Below the pieces are notes generated by a model. That model was not told the DNA's origin, made no database searches, and saw nothing but the letters and a program-made list of their open reading frames with translations. This document shows, in pieces, positions 44,386-52,112 of a DNA stretch of 64,000 nt. The translations under genes were made by a program, and so were the position numbers. The number at the start of each line of letters is the position of its first letter. Position 1 is the first letter of the stretch. Where the stretch lies: positions 38,089 to 102,088 of the forward strand of contig JAFFTF010000002.1 in NCBI GenBank assembly GCA_022803075.1. The letters are read 5' to 3'. The DNA comes from Micrococcales bacterium 31B. GTDB lineage: Bacteria > Actinomycetota > Actinomycetes > Actinomycetales > Dermabacteraceae.

Positions 44386-45200
44386 TCGGGCTTGGCACCT
44401 ACGCCTTCTTCTGGCAGCATTCCGAGCGGGCCCCGGCGCCGCTGAGCCTCGCGGGCGCGTTCGCCGAGACCCGTGCGCTCGGCGTGGACCTGTTTCAGAT
44501 CTGCGACTATGCGCCTCTCGACCGCATGAGCGACGCCGAGGCCCGCGAGGCGGCCCGCGCCGCCCGCGACCTCGGCCTCACCATCGAGCTCGGCACGAAG
44601 GGCATCGAACCCGAGCATCTCGACCGGTACCTCGCGCTCGCCGACATTTTTGACGCGCGACTCGTGCGCAGCATGGTGTACTCCCCCACCTCGCGACCGA
44701 CGCCCGCGCAGGCCCGGGCCCACCTGGCGTCCGCCCTGCCCGCCTACGCGGCAGCGGGCGTGACCCTCGCGCTCGAAACGTATGAACAGATCGCGACCAC
44801 GGATCTCGCTCGCCTCGTCACCGACGTGCGCAGTGAGGCCGGCAGCGACCGCCTCGGCATTTGCCTCGACCCCGCCAACGTGGTCGCGCGGCTCGAACTG
44901 CCGAGCCAATGCATCGCGGCGGCGGCCGACCTCGTCGCCAACGTACACGTCAAAGATTTTGAGTTCGCGCGGCAGGACGGATGGGTGGGCTTCACCTATT
45001 CGGGCGCCGCGATGGGGGCGGGCCTGCACGATTACGGCGCCCTGCTCGCCTCCGTGCGCCCGCGCGCCCGCGGACTCAACGAGGTGGTGGAGCATTGGTT
45101 GCCCTGGCAGGGCGACGCCACCGCCACGATCACCCTCGAACGGGACTGGACTCGCCAGACCCTCGACTTTCTTAGGAGCACACATGAGCCAGACGTTTAA
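44382..45200 (+). CDS. oiaC: Xylose-isomerase-like TIM barrel, probable 3-oxo-isoapionate decarboxylase
   Basis: This is a 272-residue sugar-phosphate-isomerase/epimerase-fold protein. Likely metal ligands are Glu in VTLALETYEQIATTD, Asp in LGICLDPANVVARLEL, His in VANVHVKDFEFAR and Glu in RGLNEVVEHWLPW. In the apionate pathway an enzyme of this fold (OiaC) decarboxylates 3-oxo-isoapionate to L-erythrulose. Its place between the erythrulose kinase/isomerase and the ApnO-like dehydrogenase fits exactly that step. By sequence alone it could also be an isomerase. It overlaps the next gene by 17 bp. Confidence 0.68.
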   Translation: MIGLGTYAFFWQHSERAPAPLSLAGAFAETRALGVDLFQICDYAPLDRMSDAEAREAARAARDLGLTIELGTKGIEPEHLDRYLALADIFDARLVRSMVYSPTSRPTPAQARAHLASALPAYAAAGVTLALETYEQIATTDLARLVTDVRSEAGSDRLGICLDPANVVARLELPSQCIAAAADLVANVHVKDFEFARQDGWVGFTYSGAAMGAGLHDYGALLASVRPRARGLNEVVEHWLPWQGDATATITLERDWTRQTLDFLRSTHEPDV

Positions 45201-46050
45201 GATCGCCCTGTTTGGCGCGGGCGGCAAGATGGGCACGCGCATCTCGAATAACCTCGCCGTCACGGACCACGAGGTCTGGTACGTCGAAACCTCCCCCGCG
45301 GGGCAGGAGCGCGTGCGCGCTGCCGGCCGCGAACTCTCGGACGCCGCGACCGCCGTGGCCGCGGCGGAGATCGTGGTGCTGGCGGTGCCGGACCTCGCCC
45401 TCGGGGCCGTCTCCGCGCAGGTGGTGCCCCAGATGCAGCCGGGTGCCATTCTGCTGACCCTCGACCCGGCGGCGGCCTACGCTGGCCTGCTCACCACCCG
45501 CGACGACGTGATTCAGGCCGTGGCCCACCCGTGCCACCCCTCGATCTTCTTGCAGCGCACGACGCCCGAGGAGTACGCCGACACCTTCGGCGGCATCGCC
45601 GCGCCCCAGGACGCGATCGCGGCGGTCGAGTCGGACGATCCGAACAAGGCCGCGATCGTCGAGGCCACCGTGCGCGCCATCTACGCCCCCGTGATCGACG
45701 TGCACTGGGTGACCATCAAGCAGCTCGCACAGCTCGAACCCACGCTCGTCGAGACGGTCGCGTGCATGATCGGCGACCTCCTGCGCGAGGCCCTCGACGA
45801 GGCGATTCACACGATGGGGGTGCCCGAGGCGGCGGCGCGCTCGATTTTGCTCGGCCACACGCAGGTTGCGCTCGCCAACGGGCTGCGCGGCGACAATCCG
45901 TTCAGCGACGCGTGCCTGATCGCGATGGACTACGGCCGCGACAGCATCATCAAGGAGGACTGGAAGAAGATCTTCCGCGACGACGAGCTCGATAAGAATC
46001 TCGCCCGCATGCTGCACCTCGACGAGATCAAGCGGTCGGACGCCGCATGA
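45184..46050 (+). CDS. apnO: ApnO-like NAD-dependent dehydrogenase (D-apionate oxidoisomerase)
   Basis: This is a 288-residue protein. The Rossmann motif is KIALFGAGGKMGTRISNNLA. A conserved active-site block is VAHPCHPSIFLQRTT, and the phosphogluconate-dehydrogenase-like C-terminal domain contains ILLGHTQVALANGL and NPFSDACLIAMDYGRDSIIK. The order and wording of these blocks match D-apionate oxidoisomerase, which makes 3-oxo-isoapionate. GGAG precedes ATG 45184. It is overlapped by the SDR start (ATGA). Confidence 0.75.
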   Translation: MSQTFKIALFGAGGKMGTRISNNLAVTDHEVWYVETSPAGQERVRAAGRELSDAATAVAAAEIVVLAVPDLALGAVSAQVVPQMQPGAILLTLDPAAAYAGLLTTRDDVIQAVAHPCHPSIFLQRTTPEEYADTFGGIAAPQDAIAAVESDDPNKAAIVEATVRAIYAPVIDVHWVTIKQLAQLEPTLVETVACMIGDLLREALDEAIHTMGVPEAAARSILLGHTQVALANGLRGDNPFSDACLIAMDYGRDSIIKEDWKKIFRDDELDKNLARMLHLDEIKRSDAA

Positions 46051-46814
46051 CCCGCCTGGCAGGTAAGACCGCGCTGGTCACGGGCTCGGCAACGGGGATC
46101 GGGGAGGCCGTAGCGAGCCGCTTCGCGGCCGAGGGCGCGCGCGTGGTGATCGCGGATCGCGACACCGCCGCCGCGCAGGCGACCGCAGAAACTATTGTGG
46201 CTGCGCACGGGGACGGGGCGGCGCGCGCCGTGACCCTCGACATCTCGGACGAGCCCTCGGTCGAGGCCGCGTTCGCGGAGCTCGCCACAGCGGGCTGGAC
46301 CCCGGGAGTCGTGGTGGCGAACGCCGGCGTGCAGTTGTTCGGCGCCGATGCCAAGGCGGCCGATCTCGACCTCGACGTGTGGCGCCGCACCCTCGACGTG
46401 AACCTCACGGGCACGTTTCTTACCGTCAAGCACGCCGTGCGGGCCATGCTCGAAACGGGCGGGTCGATCATCGTGACCGGCAGCCCGACGGGGCTCAACG
46501 GCGAGGGGCAAGACTTCACGGCCTACAGCGCGTCGAAGGCCGGCATTCACGGTCTCGCGCGCACGGTCGCGGCGGCGTACGCGCCGCAGAACATTCGCGT
46601 CAACACGGTCGTGCCCGCGTATACCGAGACCGGCCTGGTGACGGCGATTTCGGACGATCCGGTGGCCCGCTCGGCCATTATCGGCCGCATTCCGCTGGGC
46701 CGGGCGGGCGCACCGCGCGACGTCGAGGGCATCATGGTGTTTCTCGCGAGCGAGGACGGGGCGTTCGCGACCGGTGCGCTGTTCGCGGTGGACGGTGGCA
46801 TGACGACACTGTAA
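46047..46814 (+). CDS. Short-chain dehydrogenase/reductase (apionate-like operon)
   Basis: This is a 255-residue classical SDR: cofactor motif VTGSATGIGEAVASRFA, NAG in VVVANAGVQLFG, catalytic Ser in SIIVTGSPTGLNG and Tyr/Lys in FTAYSASKAGIHG. As the last gene of the operon it may oxidise the free sugar or an alcohol precursor, for example apiose to apionolactone, but this is inference only. Confidence 0.9.
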   Translation: MTRLAGKTALVTGSATGIGEAVASRFAAEGARVVIADRDTAAAQATAETIVAAHGDGAARAVTLDISDEPSVEAAFAELATAGWTPGVVVANAGVQLFGADAKAADLDLDVWRRTLDVNLTGTFLTVKHAVRAMLETGGSIIVTGSPTGLNGEGQDFTAYSASKAGIHGLARTVAAAYAPQNIRVNTVVPAYTETGLVTAISDDPVARSAIIGRIPLGRAGAPRDVEGIMVFLASEDGAFATGALFAVDGGMTTL

Positions 46815-46820
46815 AAGGTC

Positions 46821-46850
46821 GGCCGGTCTGCTCGCCGGCCGGTCGGCCGG
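46821..46850. terminator. Hairpin between convergent operon and regulator
   Basis: GGCCGG (46821-46826) can pair with CCGGCC (46835-46840), with a further GGCCGG at 46845-46850 that could compete. It lies in the 50-bp gap between converging genes. Confidence 0.45.
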
Positions 46851-46864
46851 TGCTGGGGTGGCCG

Positions 46865-47593
46865 CTATGGTTCAAGTGGGCCCGAGGCGTCCAAAACCTC
46901 GGTGAGGTGGCGTTTGGCGCTTTCCATGTGGTCTGTCATCGCGCGCTTCGCGGCGGCGACATCGCCGTCTCGAATAGCGACGACGATGGGTTCGTGCACC
47001 GAGAGTGAGAAGTCGGTGCGGCCGTAGCCGAGAATGACCTTCTTGGTCCACACCTGCAGCAGCGACCGCACGCTGACCAGCAGGTTGGCCATCACCGAGT
47101 TACCGCTCGCCTGGCTGATGGCGAGGTGAAAGCGAATGTCGCATTCGATGTAGGACTCGAGGTCGTCTTTGGCGGCCCTCATCTGCTCGAAGATGCTCTC
47201 GAGCTCTTGCAGCTGCACGTCTGTGCGATGGCTGGCCGCGAGGCCCGCCAGGTGAACCTCGAGAAAATATCGGGTCTCGATGAGGTCATGCAAGTTGCGC
47301 TCTCCGAGTAGCAAGCCCCACTCCAGCACCTGGGGTAGGAGGTCGCTTATCGAGCCCACGAGAAAAGTGCCGTCGCCCTGCCGGGGCTCGATGAGCCCGA
47401 GCAAGGTGAGCGACTTGAGCGCCTCGCGGATCGAGGAGCGGCCCGTGCCGAGCAGTTCCATGAGTTGTCGCTCAGAGGGTATACGGGCCCCGGGCTTGAT
47501 CTCGCCGGAAAGCAGGTAGTCCATGAGGTGTTTGGCGAGTTCGACGCTGGCGGATTCCCGAGGCGGGAGGCCTTTCAGGCCTTGGTGAACCAT
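46865..47593 (-). CDS. FadR-type GntR-family regulator 2
   Basis: This is a 242-residue close paralogue of regulator 1: winged helix IPSERQLMELLGTGRSSIRE and LKSLTLLGLIEPRQGDGTFL, then SDLLPQVLEWGLLLGERNLH and FCD ligand motifs (YIECDIRFHLAISQASGN, HEPIVVAIRDGD). GGAAG precedes ATG 47593; longer frames upstream cross the intergenic region. It diverges from the Nramp-like gene, whose promoter holds the palindrome GTGGTCGACCAC. Confidence 0.91.
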   Translation of the reverse strand: MVHQGLKGLPPRESASVELAKHLMDYLLSGEIKPGARIPSERQLMELLGTGRSSIREALKSLTLLGLIEPRQGDGTFLVGSISDLLPQVLEWGLLLGERNLHDLIETRYFLEVHLAGLAASHRTDVQLQELESIFEQMRAAKDDLESYIECDIRFHLAISQASGNSVMANLLVSVRSLLQVWTKKVILGYGRTDFSLSVHEPIVVAIRDGDVAAAKRAMTDHMESAKRHLTEVLDASGPLEP

Positions 47594-47770
47594 CAATTCT
47601 TCCGTTCTTGTCTCTCGTAGCCAGGCGCCGCACGCACCCGCGTTTGGGTCGGCTGACGACAACCGGTGGGGCGCGCGTCTGGCTCCCATTGTGCCGGTTG
47701 GGCGAGGCAGAGTCGCGGAGTTTTCCATCCGAGGGGCTTGCTCGCCCCCAGTGTACGCACGCCACCGCCA

Positions 47771-47803
47771 GTGGTCGACCACTCGACCATTTCGTGTTAG
47801 GGT
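47771..47803 (+). promoter_or_regulatory. Promoter and FadR-type operator of the Nramp-like/apnL operon
   Basis: GTGGTCGACCAC (47771-47782) is a perfect 12-bp palindrome; a second ACTCGACCA half follows. TCGACC inside it and TAGGGT (47798-47803) are spaced by 17 bp as possible -35/-10. The core TGGTC-ACC resembles the operator in front of the MFS gene at 40519. Confidence 0.58.
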
Positions 47804-47888
47804 TCACCGTGTGGTGCATCGGTCCTTGCCCAGTCCCACACCATGCGACCGCGCTCACACACGACCACATTTTCAAAGGAGAAAATCT

Positions 47889-49283
47889 ATGAGTGACCCC
47901 CAGGGGGCAATGCGACCCACGTCGCAACCCGACGTTGAGGGCGCCGCAGTGCCCAAGAACTTCGCCGCCTACCTCAAGGGCATGGGCCCCGGCCTCGTCG
48001 TAGCCCTCGCTTGGCTCGGCACCGGCGACCTCATCGACGCCTCAGTGTCGGGGGCCAACTTCGGCTACGCACTCCTGTGGGCGCTCGTCATTGCCGTCGG
48101 CGCACGCTACGTCACCGTGTCTGCCCTCGCCCGCTACCAATTGTGCAACCGGGCCGGAGATCAGACCATCCTGGACGGATACCGGCGCATCTGGAAGGGA
48201 TTCCCCGCCATTCTCGGAGTCTCCACAACCATGCTGGGCTTCGTCTACAACTCCTACCTCCTGCTGGCCTGCGGCACGGCACTGCACCACCTCTTTTTGC
48301 CCATCGTGGATGGCGGCATCTGGGGGGTCACGGCCTGGTCAGTCCTCACGATGCTGGCGTCGCTTTGGCTGAGCACCCGCAAAAAGGCGTACAAGGGCCT
48401 CGAGGTCACCGCAAAGCTCACCATGGCCGCTCTCGTCGTCTGTTTCATCATCGCCCTCGTAGGCAGCGGTATCGACGTGCCCGGCCTGCTGCGCGGCCTT
48501 GCGTTCGAACTGCCTGCGGGCGGTGATGGAGTGCTGACCGCAGCCGTCACGGCCACCGCCCTGATCGGCGCCGTGGGTGGCTCGGCCGCCAACCTGCTCT
48601 ACCCCTACCTCATGCGCGACAAAGGCTGGACCGGCCCCGAGCACCGCAAACTGCAGCGCTATGACCTCCTCACCGCCGTAGGTGTGTTGTTTGCGCTCGT
48701 CATGGCGGTCTGGATCGTCGCGGCGCAGACCCTCGCGGGCACGGGATTCCAGGTCTCGGGGCCCGAGGACCTCGCAGAAATGATGCGCCTCGCCGTCGGA
48801 CCGGTTGGCCCTGCCCTGCTCTGGGTTGCCCTGTTCTTCGTCGCCTTCGACAACATTCCGGCCCAGGCCGACGTCTTCGGGCGCATGTTCATCGAATCGA
48901 TCTATAAGCTAAAGCCCGAGCGTGAAACGCGCATGCTGAAGGCGTCCGCGACGGCGGGCTTCCCCGTCGGCAAGCACCACGAGGTCGACCCGGTGTTCAG
49001 GTTCGTACAATTGGGCGTCTTAACCATCCTGCCGCTCGTGTTCAGCAGCCCGTGGTCCCCTAACGTCATCGTCCTCACCGTGCTTGGCAGTTCGTTTAGC
49101 GTGATCACCATTCCCCTGCTCATCATCGGTCTGCTCTACCTCACCAACAGCAAGCAACTCATGTTGGCCGAATACCGCAACCGCTGGTGGCATAACGTCG
49201 CCCTCACCGCCATCGCGGCGATTGGCCTGTGGTCGACTTACAAACTCATCGAATCGCTGCTCGGCACCATGACCGGCGCCTAA
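47889..49283 (+). CDS. Nramp-fold transporter lacking the metal-binding motifs
   Basis: This is a 464-residue protein with about 11 membrane segments. Nramp-like spacing is clear (GPGLVVALAWLGTGDLIDAS in helix 1, IGAVGGSAANLLYPYLMRDK in helix 6). The canonical DPGN of helix 1 is replaced by GTGD, and the MPH of helix 6 by a Gly/Ser/Ala-rich stretch. It therefore lacks the Asp/Asn/Met metal ligands. It is co-directional with the apionolactonase-like gene under a FadR-type operator, so I infer an organic solute such as a lactone or sugar acid rather than Mn or Fe. GGAG precedes ATG 47889. Confidence 0.82.
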   Translation: MSDPQGAMRPTSQPDVEGAAVPKNFAAYLKGMGPGLVVALAWLGTGDLIDASVSGANFGYALLWALVIAVGARYVTVSALARYQLCNRAGDQTILDGYRRIWKGFPAILGVSTTMLGFVYNSYLLLACGTALHHLFLPIVDGGIWGVTAWSVLTMLASLWLSTRKKAYKGLEVTAKLTMAALVVCFIIALVGSGIDVPGLLRGLAFELPAGGDGVLTAAVTATALIGAVGGSAANLLYPYLMRDKGWTGPEHRKLQRYDLLTAVGVLFALVMAVWIVAAQTLAGTGFQVSGPEDLAEMMRLAVGPVGPALLWVALFFVAFDNIPAQADVFGRMFIESIYKLKPERETRMLKASATAGFPVGKHHEVDPVFRFVQLGVLTILPLVFSSPWSPNVIVLTVLGSSFSVITIPLLIIGLLYLTNSKQLMLAEYRNRWWHNVALTAIAAIGLWSTYKLIESLLGTMTGA

Positions 49284-49355
49284 GTCCCTCGGCGACGGCG
49301 CAGCCGCGATAGATTTTAGTCACCTGCAATACTCGTTGACCGTTCGGAGGATTCG

Positions 49356-51215
49356 ATGCCGCACCCCACCGCAGCCGACGCTGGCAACCCGACCACCCGC
49401 GCGTCCTGGCTACCCGACGCCACGACCTGGCAATCGGGCGACTGGTCGCTCGAGGTGCGCGACGACGAGATCGCTGACCTCCGGCATCGCGGCGACCTCG
49501 TGCTGCGCAGCATCCGCATGGTGGTTCGCGACCACAATTGGGCCACCCCCGAACTGCTCGTCGACGAGCTCACCACGAACGACCAGGCGGTCACCCTGAC
49601 GGTGCACAGCGAGGGCTACGGCTCCAGCGTCGAGGGTGTCATCACCGTCAGCGTCGAGCCGGACGGTGCCCTCACGGTCGACTGGCGGGGCCGATCGCGC
49701 GAGGAATACCTGACGAACCGCACGGGGCTCGTGGTGCTGCACCCACCCACGCTCGCGGGCACCGAACTCACCGTGCTGCACGACGACGGCACCCGCGACG
49801 CGTTGGTGTTCCCCGACACCATCAGCCCGCATCAGCCCGTCGTCAGCATCCGCGAACTGAGTTGGGAGACGGGCGGGCGCACCGTACACGTCGCGTTCGC
49901 GGGCGAGGTGTTCGAGATGGAAGACCAGCGCAACTGGACCGACGCCTCGTACAAAACCTACTGTCGGCCACTCGAGCTGCCGTTCCCCTACTTATTGCAA
50001 CCAGGCGAGGCCCTCGCGCAGTCGGTGACGGTGCGCGTGAGCGGCACCCCCAACGCACCGAGCCTGGCCGCCACCCCGGCCTGCCACACGTTGCGGCTCC
50101 TTGATTCGGGTAGGTTCCCCGACATCACCACGTCCGTCGGGCCTTTCGATATCCCCTCGGCACCAGAAATCGCGGACGCCCCGTGGCTGGCCTCCAGCGA
50201 CACCCTCCTGATCGAGCCCAACCTGGCCCTACCCGGCTGGGTCGACCTCGTGCGCGCCGCGGTCGCCTCCGGCAAGGCACTCGACGTGCGACTCGTGCTG
50301 CCGGAGGAACCCGAGTCGCACGACGCGGCGGACGGTCTCGGCGCCACCAACGAGGCGGCCCTCGACGCGTGCGTGGCCGAGCTGAAGCCCGCGCGGCTGG
50401 TGCGCATCGCGGTCTTTTCTCCGCACACCCACACGACCCGGCCCGGGCCCACGGCCGCGCTGCGCGAATCCCTCTCCCGCTTCGGCATCGAAACGCGCGT
50501 GCTCGGCGGGGCGCGCTCACACTTCACCGAGTTGAATCGGGAGCACGCGGCGCTGCCGGGGCGAAGCGATGACCCCGATGACCTCCCCACCGAGGGCATC
50601 GTGTTCAGCATGACTCCCCTTTTTCATGCCCTGCACACACACCAGGTGGTCGAGTCGGTGGCGATGCACGCGGTGGTGGCCCGCGACGCGGTGGCCATCG
50701 CGGGCGAGCAGCCCGTACACGTGGGCCCCGTGACGCTACGATCGCGATTCAACAATGTCTCGACCGACGCGGGCAGCGAGCCCGAGGCGCCGCCCAGCGA
50801 CCCCCGGCAGACCGCTCCAGAACTCGCCGCGTGGATCGTGGCCAGCGTGGCGGCCATTGCCCGACCCGGCGTGGAGTCCATCAGTTACTTCGAGGCCTTC
50901 GGCCCCCGCGGCCTCGGCAGTTTCGAGGGCGAGGCCGCCGGGCCGACGCCCGCGGCCGCCGCGTTTGCGGCGCTCTCCGCCGTCTCCGGCTGCCCCCTGT
51001 GGCGCCTCGACGCGAACCCTGGCGACACCGGCCACCCGGTGTGGGCGGTGGGTGCCACGACCGCCAACGGGGTCGTGGTATTTCTTGCCAATCTGGCCGA
51101 CGAGGCGTCCGAAATATCTGTGCAACTGGCCTCGGGCGAGCGCACCGGCCCGGTCGCGCTCGAACCCTGGGGTTGGGCGCGGGTCACGATGCGAGCACCC
51201 GGCTTACACGACTAA
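49356..51215 (+). CDS. apnL: D-apionate lactonase-like protein
   Basis: This is a 619-residue protein. Characteristic blocks are VRDHNWATPELLVDEL, EEYLTNRTGLVVLHPPTLAG, FEMEDQRNWTDASYKTYCRP and the following LELPFPYLLQPGEALAQSVT, which match D-apionolactonase (ApnL). The C-terminal half has barrel-like segments (IVFSMTPLFHALHTHQVVES and ISYFEAFGPRGLGSF). It hydrolyses D-apionolactone to D-apionate in the known pathway. It has no signal peptide. CGGAGGA precedes ATG 49356. It is followed 9 bp later by an aldolase gene. Confidence 0.82.
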   Translation: MPHPTAADAGNPTTRASWLPDATTWQSGDWSLEVRDDEIADLRHRGDLVLRSIRMVVRDHNWATPELLVDELTTNDQAVTLTVHSEGYGSSVEGVITVSVEPDGALTVDWRGRSREEYLTNRTGLVVLHPPTLAGTELTVLHDDGTRDALVFPDTISPHQPVVSIRELSWETGGRTVHVAFAGEVFEMEDQRNWTDASYKTYCRPLELPFPYLLQPGEALAQSVTVRVSGTPNAPSLAATPACHTLRLLDSGRFPDITTSVGPFDIPSAPEIADAPWLASSDTLLIEPNLALPGWVDLVRAAVASGKALDVRLVLPEEPESHDAADGLGATNEAALDACVAELKPARLVRIAVFSPHTHTTRPGPTAALRESLSRFGIETRVLGGARSHFTELNREHAALPGRSDDPDDLPTEGIVFSMTPLFHALHTHQVVESVAMHAVVARDAVAIAGEQPVHVGPVTLRSRFNNVSTDAGSEPEAPPSDPRQTAPELAAWIVASVAAIARPGVESISYFEAFGPRGLGSFEGEAAGPTPAAAAFAALSAVSGCPLWRLDANPGDTGHPVWAVGATTANGVVVFLANLADEASEISVQLASGERTGPVALEPWGWARVTMRAPGLHD

Positions 51216-51224
51216 GGAGCAACA

Positions 51225-52037
51225 ATGCGTGAAAACGCCCTCAAACACGTCATCCACGCCGGTGGCGTCGCCGTCAACGCGTGGATCTCGACCGATAGTT
51301 CCTACGTGGCCGAGGTCATCGCTCACGCGGGCTACACGAGCGTCACGGTCGACATGCAGCACGGCATGATGGGGCGCGACGCGGTGGTCCGACAATTGCA
51401 GGCCATCTCCACGAGCGGTGCCGTTCCCCTCGTGCGCCCCACTCGACCCGATGTTGACGAAATTGGCTGGCTCCTGGACGCCGGCGCGTACGGCATCATC
51501 GTCCCCTCCGTCCACTCGGCCGAGGTGGCCCGGCGCGTGGTCGCCGCATGCTTCTACCCGCCCCTGGGCACGCGCTCTTTCGGGCCTTCCCGTGGCATTT
51601 TGTACGGCGGCGGCGATTACGTCGCCAGGGTTTCGGAGGAGATTACCCCCTGGGTGATGGTGGAGTCGGCGGCGGCTCTCGCCGAAATCGAGGCGATCTG
51701 CGCGGTGGAAGGGCTGTTTGGCATTTACGTCGGTCCCAATGATCTCGCACTCGACCTGGGCTTACCCGCGGGAGGGCGCATCAGCGACGAGATCACGCAG
51801 CATGCGAAGCGCATCCTCGAAGTGGCCCACGCTCACGGCAAGGCGGTCGGCATTTTCTGCGCCGATGGCTCCGAGGCCGCTGCGTTCGCAGCACTCGGAT
51901 TCGACCTGGTCACACCCGGCAATGACGCTTCGCTGCTGCGCGCGGCGGCGTCCGAACGTATCGCCACTGTGCGCGCCACCGTGGCGCCCCACACCGTTGA
52001 GCACGCGCCGACCCCGCAGCCTGCGGAGGGATACTGA
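51225..52037 (+). CDS. HpcH/HpaI-family aldolase
   Basis: This is a 270-residue class II aldolase of the HpcH/HpaI fold: SVTVDMQHGMMGRDAVVRQL near the start, RPTRPDVDEIGWLLDAGAYG in the middle, and the metal/active-site blocks WVMVESAAALAEIEAI (Glu) and GIYVGPNDLALDLGLP (Asp). Such enzymes cleave 2-keto-3-deoxy acids to pyruvate plus an aldehyde. The partner substrate is unclear, as the apionate route through OiaC does not need it. It may serve a parallel sugar-acid branch. Confidence 0.9.
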   Translation: MRENALKHVIHAGGVAVNAWISTDSSYVAEVIAHAGYTSVTVDMQHGMMGRDAVVRQLQAISTSGAVPLVRPTRPDVDEIGWLLDAGAYGIIVPSVHSAEVARRVVAACFYPPLGTRSFGPSRGILYGGGDYVARVSEEITPWVMVESAAALAEIEAICAVEGLFGIYVGPNDLALDLGLPAGGRISDEITQHAKRILEVAHAHGKAVGIFCADGSEAAAFAALGFDLVTPGNDASLLRAAASERIATVRATVAPHTVEHAPTPQPAEGY

Positions 52038-52112
52038 CCTTCCGGGAGCACGTAACCTCCCAACGGTACGCTACAACTGATCACCACGGCTTCCATCACG
52101 TAAAGAGGGCAC

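Noticed and set aside
47889..49283. Manganese transporter (MntH)
   Set aside because: DPGN and MPH metal motifs are absent and the context is sugar-acid catabolism.
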